Assembly (NCBI RefSeq): GCF_039592695.1
Contig: NZ_JBBUTK010000001.1
Span: 1,240,001-1,304,000 of the forward strand
Direction: 5' to 3'
Source: Flagellimonas_A sp039592695
Lineage (GTDB): Bacteria; Bacteroidota; Bacteroidia; Flavobacteriales; Flavobacteriaceae
DNA: 64,000 nt
In this document: positions 45,928-55,896 of the stretch, in pieces
How the letters are laid out: every line of letters begins with the position of its first letter
Position numbering within the stretch: position 1 is the stretch's first letter
Notes under the pieces: model-generated
Database searches by the model: none
Seen by the model: the letters and a program-made list of their open reading frames with translations, nothing else
What the model was told of the DNA's origin: nothing
Program-made: the position numbers and the translations under genes

Positions 45928-47168
45928 AAATACTTTTACTTCATCAATATTTCTTAGGTAAAAATCAAGGCGGTGGGGCCCGATTTAATGAAATGACCAA
46001 GGTATGGGCTGATGAGGGTCATTCAGTTACCGTGATTGCTGGGTTACGCAGTTATTCAGACACAGAATATCCTGAATGGAAAGGGAAATCGTATGCTTTT
46101 GAAAAAGACTTTTACAAAAATACCGACGTTCACCGATGTTATATGTCAGATTCATCCCATAAACCCGGTTTTTTAAGTAGAATGTGGGGCTACTTTTCCT
46201 TTGTTTTTTCGAGTACCTGGGCAGGATTGTTTAAAGTCAAGGGGAAATATGATTTAATGATTGTTTCTTCCCCCCCTTTATTTGTTGCGATTCCGGCTTA
46301 TATTTTGTCATCCGTTAAACGCATTCCCTTAATCTTTGAAGTAAGGGACTTATGGCCCGAATCGGCCATAGATACAGGTATGATAAGCAATCCCTTATTG
46401 ATAAGATTTTCTTATTGGTTCGAAAAGACAATCTATAAAAAAGCAAAATTGATCAATGTGCTGACACCGGCATTTAGGGAAAAATTAATAAAAAACAAAA
46501 ATATACCAGCCAATAAGATTATATATATCCCAAATGCAGCAGACTTTTCCGTTGCAGAAAAAGCAGCCAAAAATTTTGATGCTAAAAAATTTAGGAAAGA
46601 GGAAGGTATTGATGATAAGTTTGTTGTAACATACATTGGCGCCCATGGTATTGCAAACCACTTGATTCAAATCATTGAAGCGGCAGAAAAGCTGCAAGAC
46701 ACTAACGTCTTATTTCAACTCATTGGAGGGGGTATGACCAAAAACGCTTTAGTAAAAGAGGCTAAAGCCCGAAATTTACAAAATGTTCGCTTTGTTGGCC
46801 GAGTTGATAAAACTATGGCTTTCAAATACATTCTAGCATCAGATATCGGAACTTCGGTGTTAAAGAAGGTTGATACTTTTAAAACCATATATTCCAACAA
46901 AACCTTTGACTATATGTCTTGCAAAAAACCCATTTTGTTGGCAATCGATGGTGTTTCGAGACAATTGGTAGTTGAAGAGGCAAAATGTGGTGTATTTGCT
47001 GAACCAGAAAATGCAGACGATATCGCAGAGAAAGTTAGACAGTATATACGAGGTGATTATAACATGAAAGAACAGGGAGAAAATGGTTATCGACATGCTA
47101 AGGAACACTTTGACAGAGAAGAATTGGCAAATAAATATTTAAAGGAAATGCAAAGACTTACAATTTAA
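45924..47168 (+). CDS. Glycosyltransferase family 4 protein (WbuB-like)
   Basis: This 414-residue GT-B enzyme has the WbuB-type FEVRDLWPESAIDTGM motif in the acceptor domain and a C-terminal donor domain with NKTFDYMSCKKPILLAI and ENADDIAEKV. WbuB-like enzymes often transfer an N-acetylated aminosugar such as FucNAc. It overlaps the heparinase gene start-to-stop by four bases and precedes wecB and wecC, so it may use a ManNAc(A)- or related donor. Confidence 0.88.
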   Translation: MKILLLHQYFLGKNQGGGARFNEMTKVWADEGHSVTVIAGLRSYSDTEYPEWKGKSYAFEKDFYKNTDVHRCYMSDSSHKPGFLSRMWGYFSFVFSSTWAGLFKVKGKYDLMIVSSPPLFVAIPAYILSSVKRIPLIFEVRDLWPESAIDTGMISNPLLIRFSYWFEKTIYKKAKLINVLTPAFREKLIKNKNIPANKIIYIPNAADFSVAEKAAKNFDAKKFRKEEGIDDKFVVTYIGAHGIANHLIQIIEAAEKLQDTNVLFQLIGGGMTKNALVKEAKARNLQNVRFVGRVDKTMAFKYILASDIGTSVLKKVDTFKTIYSNKTFDYMSCKKPILLAIDGVSRQLVVEEAKCGVFAEPENADDIAEKVRQYIRGDYNMKEQGENGYRHAKEHFDREELANKYLKEMQRLTI

Positions 47169-47264
47169 TCCCATTTGTTTGAAATGGGCATTAAACTTAC
47201 AAATTTCATTAAGATAAGCCTTAAGCAATATTCCTGAAACACCATAATTTTATATAATTCTAGA

Positions 47265-48386
47265 ATGAAAAAGAAAAACCTAATCATTTTCGGAACACGT
47301 CCTGAAGCGATAAAAATGGCACCATTGGTCAAATCGTTTTTAAAGGATGTGTCTTTTGAAACCAAGGTATGTGTCACTGCGCAGCACCGTGAAATGTTGG
47401 ATCAGGTACTGGATTTTTTCGAGATTACTCCAGATTATGACCTGAACCTTATGAAACCGGGACAAAATTTATATGGATTGACAGCCGCTATCATCACAGG
47501 GTTACAGCCTGTTCTTGAAGAATTCAAACCGGATTTTGTTTATGTTCACGGAGATACCACCACTACAATGGGGTCCAGTATTGCAGGGTTCTATTCCGGT
47601 GCAAAGGTATGTCACGTTGAAGCGGGATTACGGACCTTTAATAAACTGGCCCCTTTTCCAGAAGAAATAAATCGAACCATTACAGGGCATATTGCCGACT
47701 ATCATTTTGCCCCTACACAGACTTCGTTTGATAATTTACGGAATGAAGGAATTTCAAAGGACAATATTTTAATTACCGGCAATACTGTAATTGATGCCCT
47801 TTTCGAGAGTGTTTCTAGGGTAGATACCATTGAAGATCCTGAAATAATACAGCTAAAGAACGAACTTGATTTCACAAAACGAATTGTTTTGGTTACGGGC
47901 CATCGAAGGGAAAACCATGGACAGGGATTCATTAATATCTGTGAAGCATTAAAGAAAATAGGGGAAGTCGTTGAAAATGTGCAAATCGTATACCCGGTAC
48001 ATTTAAATCCGAAAGTGCAAAAACCTGTGTATGAAATACTTGGAAAACAAGATAACATAAAATTGATCGATCCCTTAGCCTATCCTGCCTTTGTTTGGTT
48101 AATGAATAAATGCGAGCTAGTGATTACCGATAGTGGGGGCGTTCAAGAAGAGGCGCCCAGTTTGGGCAAACCGGTATTGGTAATGCGAGATACAACCGAA
48201 AGGCCTGAGGCAGTTGATGCCGGTACGGTAATACTCGTTGGTACCGATAAAGCGAAAATTATAAGCGAAACCATAGATTTAATGGGGAATCCCGAGCGTT
48301 ATAAAAAAATGAGCAAATTACACAACCCTTATGGAGACGGAAAAGCCTGCCAACGAATTGTAAAATTTATAAAAAACTTGAATTAA
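47265..48386 (+). CDS. wecB: UDP-N-acetylglucosamine 2-epimerase (non-hydrolysing)
   Basis: A 373-residue enzyme that interconverts UDP-GlcNAc and UDP-ManNAc. IFGTRPEAIKMAPLVKSF, VHGDTTTTMGSSIAGF, HVEAGLRT, GHRRENHG and DSGGVQEEAPSLGKPVLVMR are the canonical motifs. Its stop shares one base with the wecC start (TAATG), so the two enzymes are translated together and make UDP-ManNAcA. Confidence 0.95.
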   Translation: MKKKNLIIFGTRPEAIKMAPLVKSFLKDVSFETKVCVTAQHREMLDQVLDFFEITPDYDLNLMKPGQNLYGLTAAIITGLQPVLEEFKPDFVYVHGDTTTTMGSSIAGFYSGAKVCHVEAGLRTFNKLAPFPEEINRTITGHIADYHFAPTQTSFDNLRNEGISKDNILITGNTVIDALFESVSRVDTIEDPEIIQLKNELDFTKRIVLVTGHRRENHGQGFINICEALKKIGEVVENVQIVYPVHLNPKVQKPVYEILGKQDNIKLIDPLAYPAFVWLMNKCELVITDSGGVQEEAPSLGKPVLVMRDTTERPEAVDAGTVILVGTDKAKIISETIDLMGNPERYKKMSKLHNPYGDGKACQRIVKFIKNLN

Positions 48387-49597
48387 TGAACAATCCAGAA
48401 GTAGTAATGATAGGCTTAGGCTACATTGGCCTGCCTACAGCGGCATTGATTGCGGAAGGGGGAACCCATGTGCACGGTGTCGATATCAACCAACATGTAG
48501 TCGACACCATAAATAGGGGTGAAATTCATATCGTGGAACCCTCTTTGGACACCGCGGTGTCCAAAGCTGTGGGAGAAGGATTTTTAAAAGCGGCTACGAC
48601 TCCTGTAGAAGCAGACACCTACCTAATAGTTGTACCTACTCCCTTTAAGGACAAAAATGAGCCCGATATTTCTTTCGTACATGCCGCTACCACGGCTATA
48701 CTGCCCTTGCTCAAGGAAGGTGATCTTTTTATTATTGAATCTACCTCGCCTGTAGGCACCACGGAGAAAATGATGCAATATATATATGAAGAACGCCCGG
48801 AGCTAAATGGAAAGTTACATATTGCATATTGTCCCGAACGTGTATTACCTGGTAATGTAATGTATGAACTGGTTCACAATGACCGTGTTATTGGTGGGGT
48901 TGATGAAGCCTCGACTGAAAAGGCCGCAGCTTTTTATGCCAAATATGTAAAAGGTGAACTGCACAAGACCAATGCCCGAACCGCCGAAATGTGCAAATTG
49001 GTTGAAAACTCATCCAGAGATGTACAAATCGCATTTGCCAATGAATTATCATTAATTTGCGATAAGGCCGATATCAATGTATGGGAATTGATTACATTGG
49101 CCAACAAGCACCCCAGGGTGAATATCTTGCAACCTGGTTGTGGTGTCGGAGGACATTGTATAGCTGTAGATCCTTACTTCATTGTGTCTGATTACCCCAT
49201 GGAATCCAAAATCATAGGAACTGCTAGGGAAGTAAATAATTACAAATCATTTTGGTGTGCCGAAAAAATCCAAAATACCAAGCTCCAATTTGAATTACAA
49301 CATGGGAGAAAACCCAAAATCGCTCTTATGGGCTTGGCTTTTAAGCCCAATATTGATGATTTAAGGGAGTCTCCTGCAAAATATATTGTCCAAAGAGTGT
49401 TGCAAAATGCAAACAATGAGGAATATTATATCGTAGAACCTAATATTGACACCCATAAAGTATTCAAACTTACACTTGTCGAAGATGCCGTTGAGAATGC
49501 AGACATTGTCGCTTTGTTAGTGGCCCATGATGAATTCAAGAACCTTAATATTTCTGATGACAAAGTAGTTCTTGATTTTTGTGGTGTTTTTAAATAG
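48386..49597 (+). CDS. wecC: UDP-N-acetylmannosamine dehydrogenase
   Basis: A 403-residue four-electron dehydrogenase that oxidises UDP-ManNAc to UDP-ManNAcA. IGLGYIGLPTAALIAEGG is the NAD motif, the catalytic cysteine is Cys258 in GVGGHCIAVDPYF, and LMGLAFKPNIDDLRESPA marks the UDP-binding domain. It is the last gene of this stretch, followed by over 500 bases without a gene. A third uronate donor in the locus (with GlcA and GalA) is therefore likely. Confidence 0.95.
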   Translation: MNNPEVVMIGLGYIGLPTAALIAEGGTHVHGVDINQHVVDTINRGEIHIVEPSLDTAVSKAVGEGFLKAATTPVEADTYLIVVPTPFKDKNEPDISFVHAATTAILPLLKEGDLFIIESTSPVGTTEKMMQYIYEERPELNGKLHIAYCPERVLPGNVMYELVHNDRVIGGVDEASTEKAAAFYAKYVKGELHKTNARTAEMCKLVENSSRDVQIAFANELSLICDKADINVWELITLANKHPRVNILQPGCGVGGHCIAVDPYFIVSDYPMESKIIGTAREVNNYKSFWCAEKIQNTKLQFELQHGRKPKIALMGLAFKPNIDDLRESPAKYIVQRVLQNANNEEYYIVEPNIDTHKVFKLTLVEDAVENADIVALLVAHDEFKNLNISDDKVVLDFCGVFK

Positions 49598-50141
49598 CTT
49601 CTTTAGTCTATAAATGCCAAGTCCAAAAAAAAGTGAAATGACATCCTAACTTTATACTCTTTGCAATTCGTTTAAAAAGAATCCGTTTTAACAATGATGG
49701 TTGTGAAATAATCCAAGAAGAAGAAGGTTTTGGAAAACAATCGGCCTTTGTTGAAGTATTTTTTAAAATCATCTTATAATCTAAAGAATTGTGCCTTTTT
49801 TTACAACAAACGAAAACTCTTAGGCCTTGCCCCTTCTCTCATACTGGTTTAAAACTACAATAAACGGGGGGATGTTGCCGTTTGTCTAGAAAAGTATCCA
49901 CTAGAGCTTTATTCCCCTAATTTTGTAGCAATTATTAATATTATTTACGTGTTGGATTAACATTTCAACAACGTTAAAAAAGAACATACGGATTTATGTT
50001 TTCTTCTTTGAACAAACATTTGTTGTAAAAGAAGAATTGAGGTTTTCAAGCTGGTGAATTATTGTAGTTTTGCGGAACATTTTGATTGATTAAAACTATT
50101 TGGAATATAACCTTTAAAGTTGGAAGTAATTAACTTTGAAA
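49598..50141. other. Gene-free region before the carrier-protein cassette
   Basis: About 540 AT-rich bases with no credible gene. AAACGG (49862-49867) and CCGTTT (49878-49883) form a weak hairpin, too weak to call a terminator. The -7-like element at 50065-50072 lies near its right end. Confidence 0.5.
50065..50072 (+). promoter_or_regulatory. -7 element upstream of the carrier-protein cassette
   Basis: TAGTTTTG is an exact match to the Bacteroidota TAnnTTTG -7 consensus and lies about 70 bases upstream of the first ACP start. A -33 TTG at the usual spacing is not clear. It would give the ACP-ligase-ADH-lux cassette its own promoter, separate from wecBC. Confidence 0.4.
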
Positions 50142-50378
50142 ATGAGTACAGAAAACAAGATAAAAGAAATTATAGCGGAAGCCATTGAGGTGCAGGTGTC
50201 ACAGATAGAAGAGGATACAGCAATCGGTGATTTTCCTAAGTGGGATTCGATGGGGCAAGTAATCATCATATCTTCCCTTGAAAAAGAATTTGGAATCAAG
50301 TTTGACCCAGAGGTCATAATGGACTTGGAAGATGTTGGTGATATGATAGAAGCCGTAGAGGAGCGCATTCCCCAATAG
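50142..50378 (+). CDS. Acyl carrier protein (first copy)
   Basis: A 78-residue acidic carrier protein starting at the ATG at 50142 (a TTG two codons earlier is also in frame). The phosphopantetheine site is Ser36 in PKWDSMGQVI, with the four-helix ACP pattern around it. It is not the housekeeping fatty-acid ACP, whose site is normally LGADSLDTVE. It lies nine bases before the acyl-AMP ligase, which presumably loads it. Confidence 0.92.
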   Translation: MSTENKIKEIIAEAIEVQVSQIEEDTAIGDFPKWDSMGQVIIISSLEKEFGIKFDPEVIMDLEDVGDMIEAVEERIPQ

Positions 50379-50387
50379 CTTTCTTGC

Positions 50388-51839
50388 ATGCCTTATATTT
50401 CACTTGAAGAAAAGATATTTGACTGGGCCCAGAAAACGCCTGAAAAAATAGCCTTGATTGATAAGAAAAAATCAATCACTTATAAAGAACTTGTTCAAAA
50501 TATTTGGTCAACCAAGGTAAGGCTTGAAAGCGAATTCTCTCTAGAAAAGGGAGATTATGTTTTATTGGCCGCGAACAAAAATGTGCATTTCATTTATGCG
50601 TACTTCGCGATTCACCTCATAGGCGCTAGGGTCGTTCCTCTAGATGAACAGATACAGGCTGAAAAACTTGATTTAATACAACAAAAAACCAATCCCAAGC
50701 TGATTATAGGACTTACGCTTGAGAATGATGCCAAATGTTTTAGTTTTCAAACCCTTGAGGGCACCAGATTGGAAGAGATTCCTGATAAAATAAAGTTTCC
50801 CCTTTCTGATTGTCCAGCGGATGTTTTATTTACAACTGGGACCACTGGTGAGCCAAAAGGTGTAGTATTAACACATGGAAATATTGCTGCAAGTGCACTC
50901 AATATCAATACTTTTGTAGAAAATGATAATGAAGATGTTGAACTTTTGGCCCTACCCATAAGCCATTCTTTTGGTTTGGGTAGAATCAAGTGTGTTTTAT
51001 CAGTGGGAGGCACCTTGGTTCTATTGGGAAGTATCGTTAATATGAAAAGAATGTTCAGAGCGTTTGAAGAACATAAAATCACTGGCTTCGGCATGGTACC
51101 CGCCAGCTGGGAATACATTCAGAAAATGAGCGGCAATAGGTTGGCTGATTTTTCCCAACAATTGAAGTATATTGAATTGGGCAGTGCGTATATGTCTCCT
51201 AAAGACAAAGAAACCATGATGGCGCTTTTTCCTCAGACAAGAATATGTATGCACTATGGTCTCACAGAGGCTTCTCGCTCAACTTTCACTGAGTTTTCGG
51301 CAGATGTATCTTATTTAGACTCAATAGGCAAGGCAAGCCCAAATGTAGAAATCAAGATTATGGATGAGTCAGGAAAAGTGATGAACCCCAATTGTGAGGG
51401 TGAAATTTGTGTCAAGGGCCATCACGTAACCGAAGGATATCTTGATTTACCTAAGACCAACTTTTTCCATGGTGATTATTTTAGAACAGGCGATATTGGA
51501 AGTATGGACTCTGAGGGATATGTTTATTACAAAGGCCGCTACAAAGAAATCATCAACGTTGGAGGCAAAAAATTGTCCCCTATCGAGGTAGAGACCAAAA
51601 TCAACGAGTTTGACCCACTCCTAGAATCTGCATGCATAGGGATTAAAGACCCTGAGGGAGTTTTGGGAGAAGTTGTCAAAGCGTTTATCGTAAAGAACAA
51701 TTCCATAAAGACTTTAGAGGATATCAGGGAATATCTCAAGAAAAGCCTAGAGTCTTATAAAGTACCTGTAGCCTTTCAATGGGTAGAAGAAATTCCTAAA
51801 ACAAAGTCAGGTAAAATACAACGACAAAAACTATCATAG
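50388..51839 (+). CDS. AMP-dependent acyl-(carrier protein) ligase
   Basis: A 483-residue member of the ANL superfamily. The P-loop TTGTTGEPKGVVLTHGN, the LTEAS adenine motif, FRTGDIG and the C-terminal catalytic lysine in PKTKSGKIQRQKL are intact. It activates a carboxylic acid as an adenylate and transfers it to a thiol; the directly upstream ACP is the obvious acceptor. The substrate cannot be read from the pocket by eye; fatty, hydroxy or amino acids are all possible. The next gene begins on the base after its stop. Confidence 0.9.
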   Translation: MPYISLEEKIFDWAQKTPEKIALIDKKKSITYKELVQNIWSTKVRLESEFSLEKGDYVLLAANKNVHFIYAYFAIHLIGARVVPLDEQIQAEKLDLIQQKTNPKLIIGLTLENDAKCFSFQTLEGTRLEEIPDKIKFPLSDCPADVLFTTGTTGEPKGVVLTHGNIAASALNINTFVENDNEDVELLALPISHSFGLGRIKCVLSVGGTLVLLGSIVNMKRMFRAFEEHKITGFGMVPASWEYIQKMSGNRLADFSQQLKYIELGSAYMSPKDKETMMALFPQTRICMHYGLTEASRSTFTEFSADVSYLDSIGKASPNVEIKIMDESGKVMNPNCEGEICVKGHHVTEGYLDLPKTNFFHGDYFRTGDIGSMDSEGYVYYKGRYKEIINVGGKKLSPIEVETKINEFDPLLESACIGIKDPEGVLGEVVKAFIVKNNSIKTLEDIREYLKKSLESYKVPVAFQWVEEIPKTKSGKIQRQKLS

Positions 51840-52979
51840 ATGAATTGGGAACCACAGGGAATGTATTCTAAGTTTTTATTGAAACAACCTACCATTCTTT
51901 TTGGAGAGAATGCTTTGATGGGTCTTAAGACTTATGCCTGCACGAGAGTTTCAGTAATTTATGGTTCCAGCTTGGATGATGAGTATAAACGAAAGGTTTC
52001 AAATGCTCTATCTTCTTTTGAAATCTCTTTTGTTAAGAAAACATGGCATGGTGAACCTACCCTAAAGTCTCTACATTCTACCATAAAAGAGATAGAGGAG
52101 TTTCAACCTGACCTTATTATCGCCATTGGTGGCGGTAGTGTGATCGATGGGGCCAAAATGGTCAGAACGTATTACGAGTTTCCTTTTTTTGATGTGAGGG
52201 AGACGAGCTTTTCAATGCTGAACTGGAAAACAACTTTCGTGGCTATACCAACCACTATTGGCAGCGGGGCAGAGATTTCTTCGGCGTCAGTAATGTACAG
52301 TGAAAGCCAAAAAACAAAAGAATTCGTCATTAGCCATCAGTTCATACCTGAAATCATTGTACTTGAAGTCAGTCTCATTGAAAATGCCCCTAAAAGGGTG
52401 CTATTGACCTCAATGGTCGATGCATTGTCTCATGCAATTGAAGGATACATGTCAACGATAGACAACCTTTTGGTTGATAGCTATGCAGAAAAAGCCATTC
52501 AAATAATAGCTGAATACCATCATGTCATCACCAGTGGCACTGAGAAAGAATTCATCAATAAACTACAATTGGCATCTTTGTTTGCAGGCTTGGTACAAAA
52601 TCACTGTATAGTCGGGGCAACACATGCTTTGGCACATCAAATGTCGTCATACGGTCTGTCACATGCCGGTGCCATTGCACTGTTTTTACCTGCCGTAATC
52701 AGAAAGAATATCGATTCACCAAACCCAAAAGCTAGATTTGACCAATTGGCAAAGCATTCAGGCTTCACTAAGGGAGCAGATTTGTTGAACTTTGTCGAAA
52801 GTTTCATCGCTGGTATTGACTTGACGAAAGAAAAAGATACCCTCAAAAAAAATAGGCAACGTATTATTTCAGACAACGCTTTCTTTGAACAGGCATTGAG
52901 CGATAAAGGCGGACAAGGCAACCCCGTGCCAATGAATAAGGAATTTTTACTAGAAATCTTTAAAGAAGCTTCCTCATGA
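51840..52979 (+). CDS. Iron-containing alcohol dehydrogenase
   Basis: A 379-residue group III ADH. IAIGGGSVIDGAKM is the NAD(P) motif; the metal ligands lie in DALSHAIEGYMS and in GATHALAHQMSSYGLSHAGA, all present. It oxidises alcohols or reduces aldehydes in the cytoplasm. Zero bases separate it from the ligase upstream and its stop overlaps the LuxE-LuxC gene by four bases, so it probably reduces the aldehyde made by that enzyme to an alcohol. Confidence 0.92.
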   Translation: MNWEPQGMYSKFLLKQPTILFGENALMGLKTYACTRVSVIYGSSLDDEYKRKVSNALSSFEISFVKKTWHGEPTLKSLHSTIKEIEEFQPDLIIAIGGGSVIDGAKMVRTYYEFPFFDVRETSFSMLNWKTTFVAIPTTIGSGAEISSASVMYSESQKTKEFVISHQFIPEIIVLEVSLIENAPKRVLLTSMVDALSHAIEGYMSTIDNLLVDSYAEKAIQIIAEYHHVITSGTEKEFINKLQLASLFAGLVQNHCIVGATHALAHQMSSYGLSHAGAIALFLPAVIRKNIDSPNPKARFDQLAKHSGFTKGADLLNFVESFIAGIDLTKEKDTLKKNRQRIISDNAFFEQALSDKGGQGNPVPMNKEFLLEIFKEASS

Positions 52980-55459
52980 AACAGAGCACACTGACTGACA
53001 ATCTTATTGCAAATAATCCGTATGAATTGAGTTCAGAACAGAAGAGTGAGCTTTTTTCAAAGGCGTTGCTAGAGGAAATCAAGTTCCACTATGAAAATAA
53101 CGAACAGTACCGACACTTTTGCGACAACAAAGATTTCGACCCTCACACATTCACGGATAATCTTGAACAGATCCCACCTATTGCTGTAAGCGTGTTCAAG
53201 GATTTGGGAAAGGACTTGAAATCCATCCCCGATAATGAAGTGAAATTATCATTACAGTCTTCTGCGACTTCAGGCATTCCCAGTACTGTTGTTCTTGACA
53301 AAACGACCGCAAAACGGCAGGCCAAGGTAATGGTCAAGGTAATTAAAGACTTCATAGGGTCTGAAAGAAAACCTTTCATCGTGGTTGATGTGATTCCGAA
53401 CCCCGAAAATATCAAATTTTTGGGTGCTCGATATGCGGCCATCGGTGGTTATCTGAACTTCGCCAGCGAGGTAAACTATGCACTAGAAAAAGATGATGAT
53501 GAAAAGGTTTCTTTCAATGTCGAAAAGACCCAGGAATTCATCAAATCAATCGATAAGAATACACCTATGGTGGTCTTCGGATTCACCTATATGCTTTATG
53601 CCCAAGTTGTAAAACCACTTTTGGACGAGGGCCTAAAGTTTGACCTGCCCAAAGGGTCAAAAATCATACACATAGGAGGGTGGAAAAAATTGGAGAGTGA
53701 AAAAATCAGCAAATCACAATTCAACTCTGCAATGTCAAAATTGTTTTCTGTCAAAGAGCAGCATGTCATCGATATTTATGGCTTCACTGAACAAATGGGA
53801 TTGAATTACCCGGATTGCGAATGCGGATGGAAACACGCTCCGGTTTATTCAGAATTGATTATCAGAGATCCCGCCACCCGAGAGGTTCTACCACATGGCA
53901 AAGAGGGTGTTATGCAATTTTTATCCCCCATACCACACTCCTACCCCGGCAATGTGGTTCTTACCGATGATGTCGGGGTTATCAACCCTGAACCTTGCCC
54001 TAATGGCAGAAATGGCACTAGGTTTAAAATCCTTGGGCGATTAAAAAAGGCTGAAATAAGAGGTTGTGGTGACATTTTGGGCAGCAAGCTTAAATTCTCA
54101 GGTGCAGATATAGAAGTAGAAAAAAATAGAGTTTCAAAATTGGAGCTCCACTATTGGAAAGGTAAAAAATTGGATGCCTCTGAATCAGCTGAGTCACAGC
54201 TTAAAGAGCTTATCGTTGAACTCAATAAAAAGCAGCAATGGCTGAGAAGCCAACCCATAGATGCGTTGATAGGCTTGATAGGAGAAGCTTCTAAAATATG
54301 GCTTTCAGCAGAAGGTGAACTGGCTCCGATGAAAGAAAGGGGCTTGGCGTTTCTTGCCAATTGGTCCAAACCTGTCCATCTGAACAGGATAGCGACGATC
54401 GGGCTTCGAAACAATAGACAGCACATGGATGGGTTTTTACCATTGAACCATTCTCGAAAGCAGTTTTTGAAGGCAAATCAAAGAGGTTTGGTTTGCCACT
54501 GGCTGGCAGGTAACGTGCAGGTTTTGGGTATGTTCGCACTATTGCAGTCGATATTGACCAAAAATGTTAATCTGCTTAAAATTTCATCTAGGGATGATGG
54601 GGTATTTTCAAAACTGTTGAAAACATTTGAAGGACTAAGTTACACTACTCCTGGCGGCTATACGATTACAGGTGATGATGTATTGAAAACCATAGCCGTT
54701 GTTTATTTCTCTAGCAACGATAGACAAATTGGCGAGTTAATGTCGAAATCAGCCAATGTCAGAATAGCCTGGGGAGGGCGAGAGGCGGTAGAAACAGTGG
54801 CCAACTATCCTTCAATGTATGACACCGAAGATATCATATTTGGTCCGAAAATATCGTTTTCAGCAATTTCCAAAGAAGTATTGGGTACGGAAAGAAGAGC
54901 CAAAAAACTAGCCAGAAAAGTAGCAGTAGATTCTAGTGTGTTCGATCAAACCGGTTGTGCATCGCCACATAACCTATATATTGAAAAAGGTGGCGAAGTA
55001 TCTCCAAAAGACTTCTGCAAATTTTTGGCTGAAGGCATGGAAAAGGCTTCAGTTCAAATTCCTAAAGGAGAAACCTCGGTAGAACAAATATCAGCGGTAC
55101 ATTCCATCAGGGGATTGTATGATTTCAAGGGTGAGGTCTGGGCCAGCGATGATACCACGTGGACCGTAGTGTATTCTGAGGACAAAAATTTAAAACCTCC
55201 CGTATATTCAAGGGTTATTATGGTACATCCTGTCGACCATATTGATGAGACATTAGAGCACATAGATGACAACATTCAAACCATCGGGTTGGCCTCAATT
55301 GGCGAAAAAGCCTTGAATTTTGCTGAGAAAGCAGTAGAAAAAGGTGTGATGCGCTGTCCGGAAATGGGTCGAATGCTAAATTTTGAATCCCCGTGGGATG
55401 GAATTTTCTTAATGGAGCGCATGGTCAGATGGAGCACATTTGGTGGACCATTGGTTTAA
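52976..55459 (+). CDS. Fused LuxE (acyl-protein synthetase)-LuxC (acyl reductase) protein
   Basis: This 827-residue fusion has a LuxE-like adenylating domain at about 1-370 (SLQSSATSGIPSTVVLDKTT, IDIYGFTEQMGLNYPDCECG, LKKAEIRGCGDIL) and a LuxC-like NADPH acyl reductase at about 375-827 (HWLAGNVQVLGMFALLQSIL, FDQTGCASPHNLYIEKGG). Cys364 in the RGC motif corresponds to the LuxE acyl-acceptor cysteine and Cys661 to the LuxC nucleophile. In luminous bacteria the separate proteins reduce fatty acids to aldehyde for luciferase; no luxA, luxB or luxD is present here. It overlaps the Fe-ADH gene by four bases, so an acid-to-aldehyde-to-alcohol path on a carrier-linked intermediate is likely. Confidence 0.88.
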   Translation: MKQSTLTDNLIANNPYELSSEQKSELFSKALLEEIKFHYENNEQYRHFCDNKDFDPHTFTDNLEQIPPIAVSVFKDLGKDLKSIPDNEVKLSLQSSATSGIPSTVVLDKTTAKRQAKVMVKVIKDFIGSERKPFIVVDVIPNPENIKFLGARYAAIGGYLNFASEVNYALEKDDDEKVSFNVEKTQEFIKSIDKNTPMVVFGFTYMLYAQVVKPLLDEGLKFDLPKGSKIIHIGGWKKLESEKISKSQFNSAMSKLFSVKEQHVIDIYGFTEQMGLNYPDCECGWKHAPVYSELIIRDPATREVLPHGKEGVMQFLSPIPHSYPGNVVLTDDVGVINPEPCPNGRNGTRFKILGRLKKAEIRGCGDILGSKLKFSGADIEVEKNRVSKLELHYWKGKKLDASESAESQLKELIVELNKKQQWLRSQPIDALIGLIGEASKIWLSAEGELAPMKERGLAFLANWSKPVHLNRIATIGLRNNRQHMDGFLPLNHSRKQFLKANQRGLVCHWLAGNVQVLGMFALLQSILTKNVNLLKISSRDDGVFSKLLKTFEGLSYTTPGGYTITGDDVLKTIAVVYFSSNDRQIGELMSKSANVRIAWGGREAVETVANYPSMYDTEDIIFGPKISFSAISKEVLGTERRAKKLARKVAVDSSVFDQTGCASPHNLYIEKGGEVSPKDFCKFLAEGMEKASVQIPKGETSVEQISAVHSIRGLYDFKGEVWASDDTTWTVVYSEDKNLKPPVYSRVIMVHPVDHIDETLEHIDDNIQTIGLASIGEKALNFAEKAVEKGVMRCPEMGRMLNFESPWDGIFLMERMVRWSTFGGPLV

Positions 55460-55896
55460 TCCAGAAATATTTTAGCACCAATGTATCATACCAGGGGTTA
55501 ACAAAATTCAGTTCTTTTTTCCTTAAATCGATTCGCCCGTCAACGAAAAAAATGGTGGTTCATAAGTGAAAAAGAAGAACTATTGCTTAAAAAAGTTAAT
55601 ATATCTAGTGTGCAAATGGTATTACAACGGTTTTTTTTGACGCCAATCCGAAAACTCGCTGAAATGCCAAAATGTGAAGAAAATAAAGTAGTTTTATACT
55701 AATCCAAGGATTAAAAAACCCCCAACTAAAAACGATTGTTTGATAGGCAAAAGAGTCGAAATTTTTGATGGCACATGAATCCGATAGCAACCAAATACAC
55801 TTTTCATCGGATTAGTGTTCATCGTTTAAAAGTTTGTTTCTAATTGTCCTTATGAATTTATTTTCCATATCATCAACTAAAAACCAGTGATTAAAC
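55460..55896. other. Gene-free spacer within the cassette, with inverted repeat
   Basis: About 437 AT-rich bases separate LuxE-LuxC from KAS III. AATCCGAT (55778-55785) and ATCGGATT (55806-55813) form a perfect eight-base inverted repeat with a 20-base loop, lacking a following T-run, so it looks more like an operator or weak attenuator than a terminator. No gene is evident. Confidence 0.5.

Noticed and set aside
52976..55459. Bioluminescence operon
   Set aside because: LuxE- and LuxC-like domains are present but there is no luciferase (luxA/luxB), acyltransferase (luxD) or regulator; all neighbours are polysaccharide or carrier-protein genes.
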